This document shows, piece after piece, positions 4,930-13,200 of a stretch of DNA of 20,344 bases. Made by a program: the position numbers and the translations under genes. Under the pieces are notes generated by a model. That model was given only the letters and a program-made list of their open reading frames with translations. It did no database searches and had not been told where the DNA came from. Position 1 is the stretch's first letter, and each line of letters begins with the position of its first letter. This stretch comes from a virus, in the IMG/VR virus record IMGVR_UViG_3300037502_000557, positions 1 through 20,344 of that record; one strand, 5' to 3'.

Positions 4930-6559
4930 ATTTCGTAGCAAGTTGGGTGAGAATGTATTTAGATTTAAGTATGCACAAGGTCCAGCAGATACGTGGCAGA
5001 TGTGCTCTGATCGCATTGTAGATGATGTATGCGGCACACGTAACGGTAGGGAGCGCCCTCTTATGTCTGAGGGAGACAGGAAACAGCTTGCTCAATATAT
5101 CCGTGAGTTTAAATTCATTCCCGGTGGACGCTACATCTACTATGCTGGTAGGCCAAACAGCTTCTTCAATAATTGCTATCTGCTTCGTGCAGAAGAGGAT
5201 TCGCGTGAAGAGTGGGCTAACGTAGCGTGGCGTTCCACTAGCTGCCTTATGACAGGTGGTGGTATTGGTATTGACTACTCCATTCTGCGTGGTAAGGGTA
5301 AGGCTATCAAGCGCACTGGTGGCACTAGCAGTGGTCCTATTAGTCTTATGTGCATGATTAATGAGATTGGTAGGAATGTTATGCAGGGTGGTAGTAGGCG
5401 TAGTGCCATCTATGCTTCACTCAATTGGAAGCATGATGACATTAACGACTTTCTTATGGCTAAGAATTGGCCTGAAGAAGTGCGTGCTCTTAAGAACAAA
5501 GACTTCAATTTCCCTGCACAGTTGGATATGACCAACATTTCACTTAACTATGACAATGCATGGCTTCTAAAGGAGAGTAGACACAATGACAGCACCTTCC
5601 TCACAAACTGCCGACAAGCAATGGAAACCGGAGAACCCGGATTCAGCTTTAACTTCGATGATAAACAAAATGAAACTCTCAGAAATGCGTGTACTGAAGT
5701 TACTTCAGAGGACGACTCAGATGTTTGCAATCTTGGCTCGATTAACATTGGTGCCGTTGAGTCTCTTGATGAGTTTCGTAGCATTGTCCAGCTTGCTTCT
5801 AAGTTTCTGGTGTGCGGCACTATCCGCGCTGACCTTCCATATGGTCGAGTGTACGAAGTACGAGAAAAGAATCGCAGGTTGGGTCTTGGGCTTATGGGTA
5901 TCCATGAGTGGCTACTTAAAAGAGAGGCTGGATATGAAGTGACACCTGAGTTGCACAAGTGGCTCAAGGTGTACAAAGAGGATAGCGAGAAGAGTGCTAA
6001 CGAGCATTGTGACCGACTGTTCCTCAGTCATCCTGTAGCCTATCGTGCAATTGCACCTACTGGTAGCATTGGTATCCTTGCTGGTACAACCACTGGCATT
6101 GAACCCTTGTTTGCAGTGGCGTATAAGCGTCGCTATCTGAAAGATGGTACACGTTGGCACTATGAGTATTGCGTTGATGCTACGGCTGAAATGCTGATTC
6201 AAGACGGTATCAATCCTAACAAGATTGAAACAGCATATAGCTTGTCTAATCAGTTTGAGAAGCGTATTAAGTTTCAGGCTGACATTCAGGACTATGTTGA
6301 CATGTCTATTAGCTCAACCATTAATCTGCCATCTTGGGGTAGTGAGCACAACAACGAAAGCAAAGTGAACGAATTTGCTAAAGTGTTGTCGAAGTATGCA
6401 CCTAGACTGCGTGGCTTCACTGCCTATCCTGACGGTAGTAGGGGTGGTCAACCTATCACTGAAATGGACTATCACGAAGCTATCAAGCACAAAGGTGTAG
6501 TGTTCCAAGAGAATGACATTTGTGACATCAGTGGTAAAGGAGGTAGCTGTGGAGTGTAA
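4922..6559 (+). CDS. nrdJ: Class II (adenosylcobalamin-dependent) ribonucleotide reductase
   Basis: 545 aa from ATG 4922, preceded by AAGGA; an in-frame ATG at 4853 lies inside the preceding small gene and lacks a ribosome site. The enzyme reduces ribonucleotides to deoxyribonucleotides for phage replication. Visible are NNC (Cys85, first redox Cys), N255-A-C257-T-E259 (thiyl-radical Cys with its Asn and Glu), DVCNLGSINI (Cys269, second redox Cys), NRRLGLGLMG and APTGSIGILAGTTTGIEP (378 on, phosphate binding). There is no ATP-cone. The C-terminus has C534 and C543, a plausible thioredoxin-accessible pair with unusually wide spacing. No small subunit gene (NrdB) follows, which supports class II. 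It is shorter than most NrdJ proteins (typically over 700 aa). A palindrome copy lies at 5486. Confidence 0.9.
   Translation: MNEFRSKLGENVFRFKYAQGPADTWQMCSDRIVDDVCGTRNGRERPLMSEGDRKQLAQYIREFKFIPGGRYIYYAGRPNSFFNNCYLLRAEEDSREEWANVAWRSTSCLMTGGGIGIDYSILRGKGKAIKRTGGTSSGPISLMCMINEIGRNVMQGGSRRSAIYASLNWKHDDINDFLMAKNWPEEVRALKNKDFNFPAQLDMTNISLNYDNAWLLKESRHNDSTFLTNCRQAMETGEPGFSFNFDDKQNETLRNACTEVTSEDDSDVCNLGSINIGAVESLDEFRSIVQLASKFLVCGTIRADLPYGRVYEVREKNRRLGLGLMGIHEWLLKREAGYEVTPELHKWLKVYKEDSEKSANEHCDRLFLSHPVAYRAIAPTGSIGILAGTTTGIEPLFAVAYKRRYLKDGTRWHYEYCVDATAEMLIQDGINPNKIETAYSLSNQFEKRIKFQADIQDYVDMSISSTINLPSWGSEHNNESKVNEFAKVLSKYAPRLRGFTAYPDGSRGGQPITEMDYHEAIKHKGVVFQENDICDISGKGGSCGV
5486..5497. repeat. Dispersed palindrome copy 6
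   Basis: GCTCTTAAGAAC in the reductase gene, read as A-L-K-N. Confidence 0.85.
6538..6543 (+). promoter_or_regulatory. Ribosome binding site that fixes a GTG start
   Basis: AGGAGG inside the last codons of the reductase, five bases before GTG 6549. It favours this GTG over the in-frame ATG at 6513, which has no such site. Confidence 0.65.
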
Positions 6560-6752
6560 CGTTGTCCATCCTAAACACTACATTCAACACCCTAGTGGTG
6601 TTGAGTGTATTACGATTACGGAACACATGAACTTTTGTCTTGGAAATGCTGTGAAGTATATCTGGAGAGCAGACTTGAAAGGAGGAGTTGAAGACCTAGA
6701 GAAAGCTAAGTGGTATATTCAGCGAGAGATTGAGAAGCGTACCCGTTCTTAA
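6549..6752 (+). CDS. DUF3310 family protein (putative nucleotide-metabolism protein)
   Basis: 67 aa from GTG 6549. The body matches DUF3310: HPKHYIQHPSGVECITITEH, then GNAVKYIWRADLKGGVEDLEKAKWYIQREI. Members are common in phages and are often labelled nucleotide kinase-like, but the biochemical role is not established. The start overlaps the reductase end by 11 bases, so it may be made in step with it, consistent with dNTP metabolism. Its stop codon TAA lies inside a perfect palindrome copy (6745-6756), directly before the tRNA gene. Confidence 0.85.
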   Translation: MECNVVHPKHYIQHPSGVECITITEHMNFCLGNAVKYIWRADLKGGVEDLEKAKWYIQREIEKRTRS

Positions 6753-6756
6753 GAAC
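6745..6756. repeat. Dispersed palindrome copy 7 (over stop codon, beside tRNA)
   Basis: Perfect GTTCTTAAGAAC. Its central TAA is the stop codon of the DUF3310 gene, and its second half is noncoding. It ends one base before the tRNA. This copy cannot be explained by a peptide motif. Confidence 0.92.
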
Positions 6757-6757
6757 A

Positions 6758-6833
6758 GCCCTTGTAGCTCAGTTGGTAGAGCAGCGCATTTGTAATGCGA
6801 AGGTCGTGGGTTCAAATCCTACCGGGGGCACCA
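6758..6833 (+). tRNA. tRNA-Thr (anticodon UGU), CCA encoded
   Basis: Full cloverleaf of 76 bases. Acceptor GCCCTTG pairs with CGGGGGC (6823-6829) with two G-T pairs; D arm GCTC/GAGC; anticodon loop TTTGTAA with TGT at 34-36; T arm GTGGG-TTCAAAT-CCTAC; discriminator A; encoded CCA at 6831-6833. The first anticodon-stem pair is G-A (27-43), a mismatch. It reads ACA, a Thr codon used often in this window, so it may offset host codon bias during late gene expression. No integrase is present to suggest an attachment site. Confidence 0.93.
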
Positions 6834-6849
6834 ACATAAGGAGATAGTA

Positions 6850-7083
6850 ATGCGACTTACGTTTAGGAAGGAAGAAGATGGACGAGTTGTAGAGTTGTCA
6901 AGTGACTCAACCGATGACCTGTGTTTTTGGACAACCCAAGCAGATATGTTTATGGATTTTCTTAGGGGTCAATCGTATGTAATTCCATATAATAGGTTGG
7001 GTCATTACATTAACGACCGTTGGAATGAACGTATCAGTGCAGAAGCAGACAAAGAGGAAGAGAAGCAAGAGTCTGCTGATTAA
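6850..7083 (+). CDS. Small acidic protein, unknown function
   Basis: 77 aa, with AAGGAGA (6838-6844) before ATG 6850, 17 bases after the tRNA. The N-terminal half looks beta-rich (MRLTFRKEEDGRVVEL), followed by DLCFWTTQADMFMDFLRG and an acidic helix at the end (AEADKEEEKQESAD). No family recognised. It is probably expressed from the same transcript as the tRNA, and a weak hairpin follows it. Confidence 0.7.
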   Translation: MRLTFRKEEDGRVVELSSDSTDDLCFWTTQADMFMDFLRGQSYVIPYNRLGHYINDRWNERISAEADKEEEKQESAD

Positions 7084-7089
7084 CGCAAC

Positions 7090-7119
7090 AACACTCCGCG
7101 TTTAAGAGAGTGTTATTTT
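7090..7119 (+). terminator. Possible weak intrinsic terminator or processing hairpin
   Basis: AACACTC (7090-7096) pairs with GAGTGTT (7108-7114) around an 11-base loop, followed by ATTTT. The stem is short and the T run weak, so it may be an mRNA stability element instead. Confidence 0.4.
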
Positions 7120-7120
7120 A

Positions 7121-7127
7121 AAAGGAG
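7121..7127 (+). promoter_or_regulatory. Ribosome binding site that fixes the start at 7134
   Basis: AAAGGAG directly abuts an ATG at 7128, which is too close for initiation, and lies six bases before ATG 7134. Confidence 0.65.
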
Positions 7128-7133
7128 ATGTAT

Positions 7134-7337
7134 ATGTACACTGTGAAACGTAAAGGTGGTATCCCGACTGCTCTTAAGAACAAACTGTTCAAGACGTATG
7201 AACAGGCACGTAAAGCTGTTCGTGCTTGGCTGTACACACAGTTTAAGATGAAGCGTGTTCGTCGTGCTGCCGTAGACATCACCAATCGCACTGCTACAAT
7301 TGGTAACTACGGCTTCTCCATCAGCAAAGCGGGTTAA
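7134..7337 (+). CDS. Small basic protein, unknown function
   Basis: 67 aa from ATG 7134. It is strongly basic: VKRKGGIPTALKNKLF, YEQARKAVRAWLYTQF and KMKRVRRAAVDI, ending in beta-like TATIGNYGFSISKAG. This may be a small nucleic-acid-binding protein; I recognise no family. It is the last + strand gene, ending just before the hairpin where the two gene blocks converge. A palindrome copy (7170) lies near its start. Confidence 0.7.
   Translation: MYTVKRKGGIPTALKNKLFKTYEQARKAVRAWLYTQFKMKRVRRAAVDITNRTATIGNYGFSISKAG
7170..7181. repeat. Dispersed palindrome copy 8
   Basis: GCTCTTAAGAAC in the 67-aa basic protein gene, read as A-L-K-N. Confidence 0.85.
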
Positions 7338-7347
7338 TAAGAAAGTT

Positions 7348-7384
7348 CCTCTGTGTGTGCTGCTCTAAACAGTACACACAGGGG
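7348..7384. terminator. Bidirectional hairpin at the convergence of the two gene blocks
   Basis: A 15-bp stem: 7348-7362 pairs with 7370-7384, including two G-T pairs in the + strand RNA, around a seven-base loop CTCTAAA. It lies between the stop of the last + gene (7337) and the stop of the last - gene (7392). There is no long T run on either side, so termination may be inefficient, or the element may mainly protect 3' ends. Confidence 0.75.
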
Positions 7385-7391
7385 AATAACA

Positions 7392-8102
7392 CTATCTAGC
7401 AGGTTGTCTAACCATCCCTGTAACAGCGCCAGCAGTAGTGGTTGATACAGTGGGTCTAGTCTCAGTAGGTTTAGGTGCTGCCATTTCAGATTCAAACATT
7501 GTAGAGTGATGTTGTGCTTTACGTAGATAGTCAGCAGTTTCCCTACTCTTTGGCATCTGGTTCTTAAGAACACTATTAGCTTGTCTTGGTCCACCGTTGT
7601 AGTCAGCAATGGCGGCTACAATGTTTCCCTTATATTGTTTGTTCAACACATGGCTGAAGTAGTCAGCAGCAAACCAAACATTCTCCAGTGGATCAAGAGC
7701 ATTGTGCATCCACCTATTCTGCATCAGCTTCATAGTGGCATCAGTAAACTGCATAATGCCTCTAGCCTTTGCCTTACTTACAGTGGTGCTGTCGTTATTC
7801 TCATTCAGCCTAACTCCACCTGTCTTATCGAAGTAGCTATTCTCAGAATACAGAAGAGTACGCAGAGAGTCAGTAGGAAGTTCAAACTGCCTCTCCACTG
7901 TACGCACATAGTCAATGATACGCGGATCGTTCCACTTCAGTTTAGTACGCTCATCAACAGAAAGCGTTTCAAGCTCTTTCCACGAAGACATATCAGTGAT
8001 TCCTTTCCAAAATAAACTTGGAACAATAATAGTCATGCACCCAACTAATAATAGGACGAGTGTTAGTGTATAACATTTGCTGTGTTGTTTTCTTATATGC
8101 AT
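7392..8102 (-). CDS. Lytic transglycosylase (SLT domain), virion-associated
   Basis: 236 aa from ATG 8102. The SLT fold is clear: catalytic Glu87 in LLYSENSY, GIMQFTDATM (115 on), NVWFAADYFSHVL and AAIADYNGGP. It cleaves peptidoglycan glycan strands, most likely as an ejected virion protein opening the cell wall for DNA entry; in T7 this domain is the N-terminus of gp16. Residues 11-31 are hydrophobic and contain LVGC, a possible lipobox. A second start at 7991 (MSSWKELE) has a better ribosome site and would drop this segment (199 aa). The C-terminus has TAGAVTGMVRQ, shared with the upstream gene. It is the last gene of the - strand block. Confidence 0.88.
   Translation of the reverse strand: MHIRKQHSKCYTLTLVLLLVGCMTIIVPSLFWKGITDMSSWKELETLSVDERTKLKWNDPRIIDYVRTVERQFELPTDSLRTLLYSENSYFDKTGGVRLNENNDSTTVSKAKARGIMQFTDATMKLMQNRWMHNALDPLENVWFAADYFSHVLNKQYKGNIVAAIADYNGGPRQANSVLKNQMPKSRETADYLRKAQHHSTMFESEMAAPKPTETRPTVSTTTAGAVTGMVRQPAR
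7560..7571. repeat. Dispersed palindrome copy 9
   Basis: Perfect GTTCTTAAGAAC in the transglycosylase gene (- strand reads V-L-K-N). Confidence 0.9.
8001..8005 (-). promoter_or_regulatory. Internal ribosome binding site for an alternative start at 7991
   Basis: On the - strand GGAAAGGA (8001-8008) precedes ATG 7991 with nine bases between AAGGA and ATG. This is stronger than anything before ATG 8102, so a shorter soluble form may be made. Confidence 0.5.
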
Positions 8103-8111
8103 CAATACGCA

Positions 8112-10274
8112 TTATTCCGCTTGTTCTCTAAACCTACGCAAATTATCCGCTACTGAACCACTAGTTGCTGGAGCAGAAGGTTCTGCCGCAGGACGCCTAA
8201 TAGGTTGCACAGGAGTTTGATTAGACACCCCTTCAGGAGCAGTGCGTGCAGAAGGAGTGCGTTGACGTACAACACCTGTTACTGCACCGGCTCTTGTTTG
8301 TTCAAAACTCATTGTTGGAGTAGGTGGAACTGTCTCTCTATACAAATCAATCAAAGTTTCTTGTGCTCTAGTTGTACTTCCAGTGAGTTTGTTGTAAACT
8401 CTGAGTAGTTGGTTTGCCTTGACAACATCCGATTGCAGAATTGCCATCTGCCCAATCTCTTGTGACGTTGTAGGTTGCTTACCTGTAATAACAAGCAGAC
8501 CTTCAGCATTTGCCTCAATACGAACACCTGGAACGTTCTTAAGAACCTCGCGCCACTTAATAGGATAGGAGTTGGCATTGTTAGGTCCAAGCCAGAAGTC
8601 TGTACGCTGAACCAAATTCCTGTTAAACGTTTCCAAATCCACTTCATTAGGAAGTACAGTGGCTACCCTATTTTCCATTACAGATTGATAGAGAGCATTC
8701 CAAGATGCTTCGTTAGGAGTGAAGTTGCCAGCAAGCATAGTAGCTGCACTAGCACCCAACGATGTAGCTGGTGCCCTAGCATTCAGCACTTCAACACCTT
8801 TAGCACTCTGTAGTTGAATGACAGCAGCCTTTGCTTCCCTACCTGCCGGTGTGGTGTCAGCAGCCGCTGCCGCAGCAGCAGCTTCAGGACGCGCTGCAAC
8901 ACCCATCATACCTTCACCAATCAGTATCATTTGGTTCATTCTTTCAGAAAAAGTCCTTTGCCTACCTTCAATCAGTGCAGCAAGTTCTTGAATAGCAGGG
9001 TTGTTAGGATAGTCAGCAAGCATCTGCTTTCGTATACGATCATCTTTCATTTTAGAAATCAGGTCATCTGACCAAGTGCTCTTAAGAACAAGATCGCTAA
9101 CTTGTGCAGCCTTGAGAATGGTGTCAGCACGAACATTAGCATCAGTATAGTTTTTTCTCAATTCAGAAAGCATGTCATCAAGATCAGCAGTGAGAGGAGT
9201 ATTCTTCAACCTTTCGCTAATACGTTTCACGGTGTCATCAACCACTGTTCTATCCATAGTGGGATTAGACAAGATACGAGCACGCAGATCAGACTCAGCA
9301 GCAAGTAGGCTGTTACGTTCAGCACTTTTCATACGACGAAATGCATCTGTAATAGCTTCACGCTGTGCTTCTGTAGGACTAACCATAGTGTTAATATTAA
9401 TTCCCTTCTGTTCAAGCATAGAAAACACTTGTTGTGCTGCTTGTGCTCTAGCAGCACCAGCACCCACAATGGTAGCGTTGTAAAACTGATTCATTTCACC
9501 AGACGTTCTAACTTTATTTGAATTTTCAATAAGGTTTTGTGATTGCAGAATTGTGTTCATACGAACACCAGCGTCAGTGCCACGAGCAATATTTTCAAAA
9601 ACTTCTGCACTACTTCTCATACCAAATTGGCTACCTACACCAGATTCAAAAATCTTTTGAGCATCTCTTTCAAGTAGACGAAGTTGTGTTTTCCTAAACT
9701 CATCCTCTTTAGCTTTAGCTGTAAGAGCAGCTTCAATAGGACGAACATCCCAATCACCCCTACCTGTAACTTCATTAAACACTTTACGAATGTTCTGAGC
9801 TTGTCCGGGATGAGCAGCAATGAGTTGACGCATATCCGCTGTAAGCCGTGTAACAGCTTGATCTTGTGTAAATGTTTTTGCAGCTACAGCATCAGCTACA
9901 CGCTTTGCACGAGCTTCGTAATCTGTAACAACACTCCTATCTCCACCAGCATCAGACAATTCTCTAGCAAGTGTGCTTGTCTCAGCTTGTATAGTGCGTT
10001 GCGCTTCTTCGCCAATGAAGTCAGGAGTGAATAGGTTTGTAGCTACTTTTGTAGCAGCGTTCTGTGCTTCAGAAGCAACATACCCTTCATACACTTGTTT
10101 ACCCGTTTCAGTAGCAGCAGTGATTAGACCAGCCATAGTCTTACCACCTATTTCACTAGCCCTACCCATACTCTGTCCAGCTTGAACAAGCAGACCATAG
10201 TCAGCAGATGCAGGAGCAGGAGCGAGAGAAAGGTCGGGAGACATAAACTGCCCACCACGTTTTTGTTCAGCCAT
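8112..10274 (-). CDS. Internal virion / DNA ejection protein (gp15-like by position)
   Basis: 720 aa, with GGAG (10283-10286) eight bases before ATG 10274; the start overlaps the stop of the giant gene as TAATG. The sequence is mostly helical, rich in Ala, Gln, Thr and Arg. It has an Ala tract near residues 463-472 and a Pro/Thr/Ala-rich C-terminus containing RAGAVTGVVRQ (662-671). I see no enzymatic motif. By position among T7-type core genes it is the likely counterpart of T7 gp15, which is ejected and forms part of the tube across the periplasm; sequence similarity cannot be shown here. It carries palindrome copies at 8535 and 9078. Confidence 0.65.
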   Translation of the reverse strand: MAEQKRGGQFMSPDLSLAPAPASADYGLLVQAGQSMGRASEIGGKTMAGLITAATETGKQVYEGYVASEAQNAATKVATNLFTPDFIGEEAQRTIQAETSTLARELSDAGGDRSVVTDYEARAKRVADAVAAKTFTQDQAVTRLTADMRQLIAAHPGQAQNIRKVFNEVTGRGDWDVRPIEAALTAKAKEDEFRKTQLRLLERDAQKIFESGVGSQFGMRSSAEVFENIARGTDAGVRMNTILQSQNLIENSNKVRTSGEMNQFYNATIVGAGAARAQAAQQVFSMLEQKGININTMVSPTEAQREAITDAFRRMKSAERNSLLAAESDLRARILSNPTMDRTVVDDTVKRISERLKNTPLTADLDDMLSELRKNYTDANVRADTILKAAQVSDLVLKSTWSDDLISKMKDDRIRKQMLADYPNNPAIQELAALIEGRQRTFSERMNQMILIGEGMMGVAARPEAAAAAAAADTTPAGREAKAAVIQLQSAKGVEVLNARAPATSLGASAATMLAGNFTPNEASWNALYQSVMENRVATVLPNEVDLETFNRNLVQRTDFWLGPNNANSYPIKWREVLKNVPGVRIEANAEGLLVITGKQPTTSQEIGQMAILQSDVVKANQLLRVYNKLTGSTTRAQETLIDLYRETVPPTPTMSFEQTRAGAVTGVVRQRTPSARTAPEGVSNQTPVQPIRRPAAEPSAPATSGSVADNLRRFREQAE
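8535..8546. repeat. Dispersed palindrome copy 10
   Basis: Perfect GTTCTTAAGAAC in the 720-aa protein gene (- strand reads V-L-K-N). Confidence 0.9.
9078..9089. repeat. Dispersed palindrome copy 11
   Basis: GCTCTTAAGAAC on the + strand; the - strand gene reads V-L-K-S. Confidence 0.85.
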
Positions 10275-13200
10275 TATTTATTCTCCAACGGTTTAGATTC
10301 TGTAAGACCACGAGAGCGTGAAGTAGGTACATCTTTAATGTTCCAGCTACCTTCCAAATACTCAGCCCTAGTTTTTGTTTGATTGTCAATGAACGGTGCT
10401 GTAGCATAAACACCTGTAGGTTTCTTAACAAGTTGCCAAAAATACTCACGTTCACCAGCAGGTAGAGGTGTGTGTAGCGTCGTCATATAGTCAGTGAGTG
10501 CTTTGTAACGCTTGCTCTCACCTTCGTTCTTAAGAACATCCAAAGATATTTTTTCTGTTTCCAAATAGGTTTTAGCAAACTCTTGAATAGCTTTACGCCT
10601 ATCAGAAATGCTGAGTTTCAATCTCCAATACTCTTCATATGAAGAACTACCAATACCAATAGCTTGTGCTATAATTTCAGGCTTGCTAAGTGTCACCATC
10701 ACGGTGTTATCTTTACTTATAAGTTGACCATCATGTAGGTGTGTATAGTAGGCTTTGCTAGCGTTCCTCCAACCACTAAACACTTCTTTACCAACAGAAT
10801 TAATTGATTCAATAAATGCTTCAGCAGAAAGGTCTTTTCTAACAAGTGGAGCAACCAATGCAGTTAATGAACCGAGTCTAGTTACAGTACCGTAAGACGG
10901 TCCTAAAACAACAGACCAAAAATCACTATCGCCTTTCATTATTGCCGTAGCTGTTTTTTGATACCATTCAAACGCACCAAATTTACTACCGACAGCAAGT
11001 TTTAAATCCTCACCAGTGGTAGATTGACTAATCTCGTTAATCAATGCTGCAATAGCACCTTGACTTATTGCAAGTTTCTCATTGTCTGTAACATCCCTGC
11101 CAACAACATTCTCATAGCCACCAATGATTTCATCATATAGAGACATTAAACCATTGCCAGCAAGTCCGTATGCAGCCACATGGAACGCAAGAATACGAGA
11201 AGCATCTTCAGCATTGTATCCACGATAGATAGGAGGTTTACCAGTAGCTTTAGACTTAGCCCACGCTGTACCAGCACTGAGGATGTTTGCACCAAGTTTC
11301 AAGTTATATTGCAAAAACTGTCCGGGGATAGACAATACACCACGTTGATAGAATGCCAAGTTAGCACGAGACATATTTTGTGTCAGGTCATCAGTCCTAT
11401 ACAGAATATCTCTAAGAGCAGCATCACTATTCCAAACACCACCGGGGTTAGCATCAATCCAGTTTCTACGAGCAACATCAAAAGCTACTAGTCGTGCAAA
11501 CTCTTCACCACGATTGAAGAAGAATGCAGTTTTTTCACCAAGTTTGTTAAGCATTCCTGTGAATAGATTAAACCTACCTGTTTCAGCACCATGCATAGAC
11601 GTAGCCACAATACCGTCAAGCAAACCCGACCTACGAATACTGCTAACAAGAGACACAAACTCATCAGCATTAGAAAGGCCAAGTGTTGACAATTTTTCAA
11701 GTGTAGCAACACTTCTCCATACTTGAGGATTGTCACTCATTAGTGCTACACGCAACAACGGTGCAGTGTAAGCAGCTTTAAGTCCGTGTTTAGGAGACAC
11801 AGCAACAGCATTAATAGCACCACTAGCTTGCACAAGTAGCTGTGCAGGATTGAATGCAGCAAGCATTGTAAAGAAGTTAAAGCTACGAATAAACTGTAGC
11901 GGGTCAGCGTTCCTAAGAACATGTCCAGCAGTAATTAAACTATCACCAATTTCAATACCTGCAATTTTGGCATCACCAGACCATGAACTAGTAAAACTTT
12001 TCATAGCTGTTTCAATTAGTCGTTCATCATATGTTTTAACACCAAGCTGTGCAAGGATGTATTTACGCTGGTTTTCAGCAAAATTACCTAACTGATCTCC
12101 CTTTGTGTACACAGAAAGTTGCAATGCAGGGTCAGACATCACTGCTAGTGGAGACTTGTATTTGTTCCTAAGAGCAGGAGGCAGACTATCTGAGAACGTA
12201 TTCCACCATGTTTGCACCCACTTGTCGCGCCATTCATCAATGTTACGATGACGAGCAATGTTACTAATCTCTGCTTGAATGGCTTTAATAGGATCAAGAA
12301 TGTTGTTATTATCACTATCAATTGACTTGAGACGAATGCCCCTACCTTCAGCTTTATACAAGTCATCATCCCATTGTGCTTTAACCAATGTGTCTAAATA
12401 GGCATCCGATGATCTATCATAGTGGTTTCCAAACGAAGTGTAGTTGTCCCACTCACCACGCTGAATAGCTTGCATAATCTCAGCAGCATCTTCAAACCTA
12501 CCCAATTCTTTTTCTATGATAGAATGAGTAATACTGGTAGGATTGGTTTTATACATCTTAAGCAATCTATTCATACCTTCAGACCACTTGATAATATCTT
12601 TACCACTATTAGATGTACGAAGATGCAGCGTATCCTCAATTAATTCGCCATTTACAAGTCTGTTAATTTTTACATCACCAAAATAATCTTGTGTGTAATA
12701 ACGCCGGAATGTTCCGGGAGCATTAGGAATTTGATTACGCAGTCTACCAAACGACACAGTTGTAGAGTCACCAATAATGCGAGTGTACTCTTTACCACCA
12801 ATCATAATTGGTTTTGCAAGATCATAAACATTTAGTCCAGCAAGTTTAGCTGGATCAATACGCTCTTGTTTCTTAGACAGTATGTTGTATGCCAACCTAC
12901 CAGCATTCTCTGCCGTAGACACTACTTTTGCAGGAGCAAAGTGAGTTAGCAAACCATCTTTAACAAACCCTTGAGTAAATCCTTTTCTAGTCAAGTTCTC
13001 TTTAATAGTTTGGTTCTTAAGAGCAAGATCAAGGTTAGAAACAGTGCGATATGTAAAGTAGGCACGTTGTTCTTTTTCTGTAGTGAGGCCACGAGCAATT
13101 ATTTCAGGAACACCAAACTCTTTACCAAATGTATCACCCTCTTCAAGCACACTAATAACACGAGCATTTTGTTTTTTACCCAATCCTTTAAAACCACTGT

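Noticed and set aside
600-5474. Shared 14-mer TAAGAATTGGCCTG at 600-613 and 5461-5474
   Set aside because: Both read K-N-W-P in unrelated proteins; a chance match helped by common codon use, not a repeat family.
6758-6833. tRNA as a phage attachment site
   Set aside because: The tRNA is complete and no integrase, excisionase or flanking direct repeat is visible.
7581-8015. Long + strand open frames opposite the late genes (this one and 16710-17105)
   Set aside because: They are antisense to well-supported virion genes, lack ribosome sites and have no recognisable protein features.
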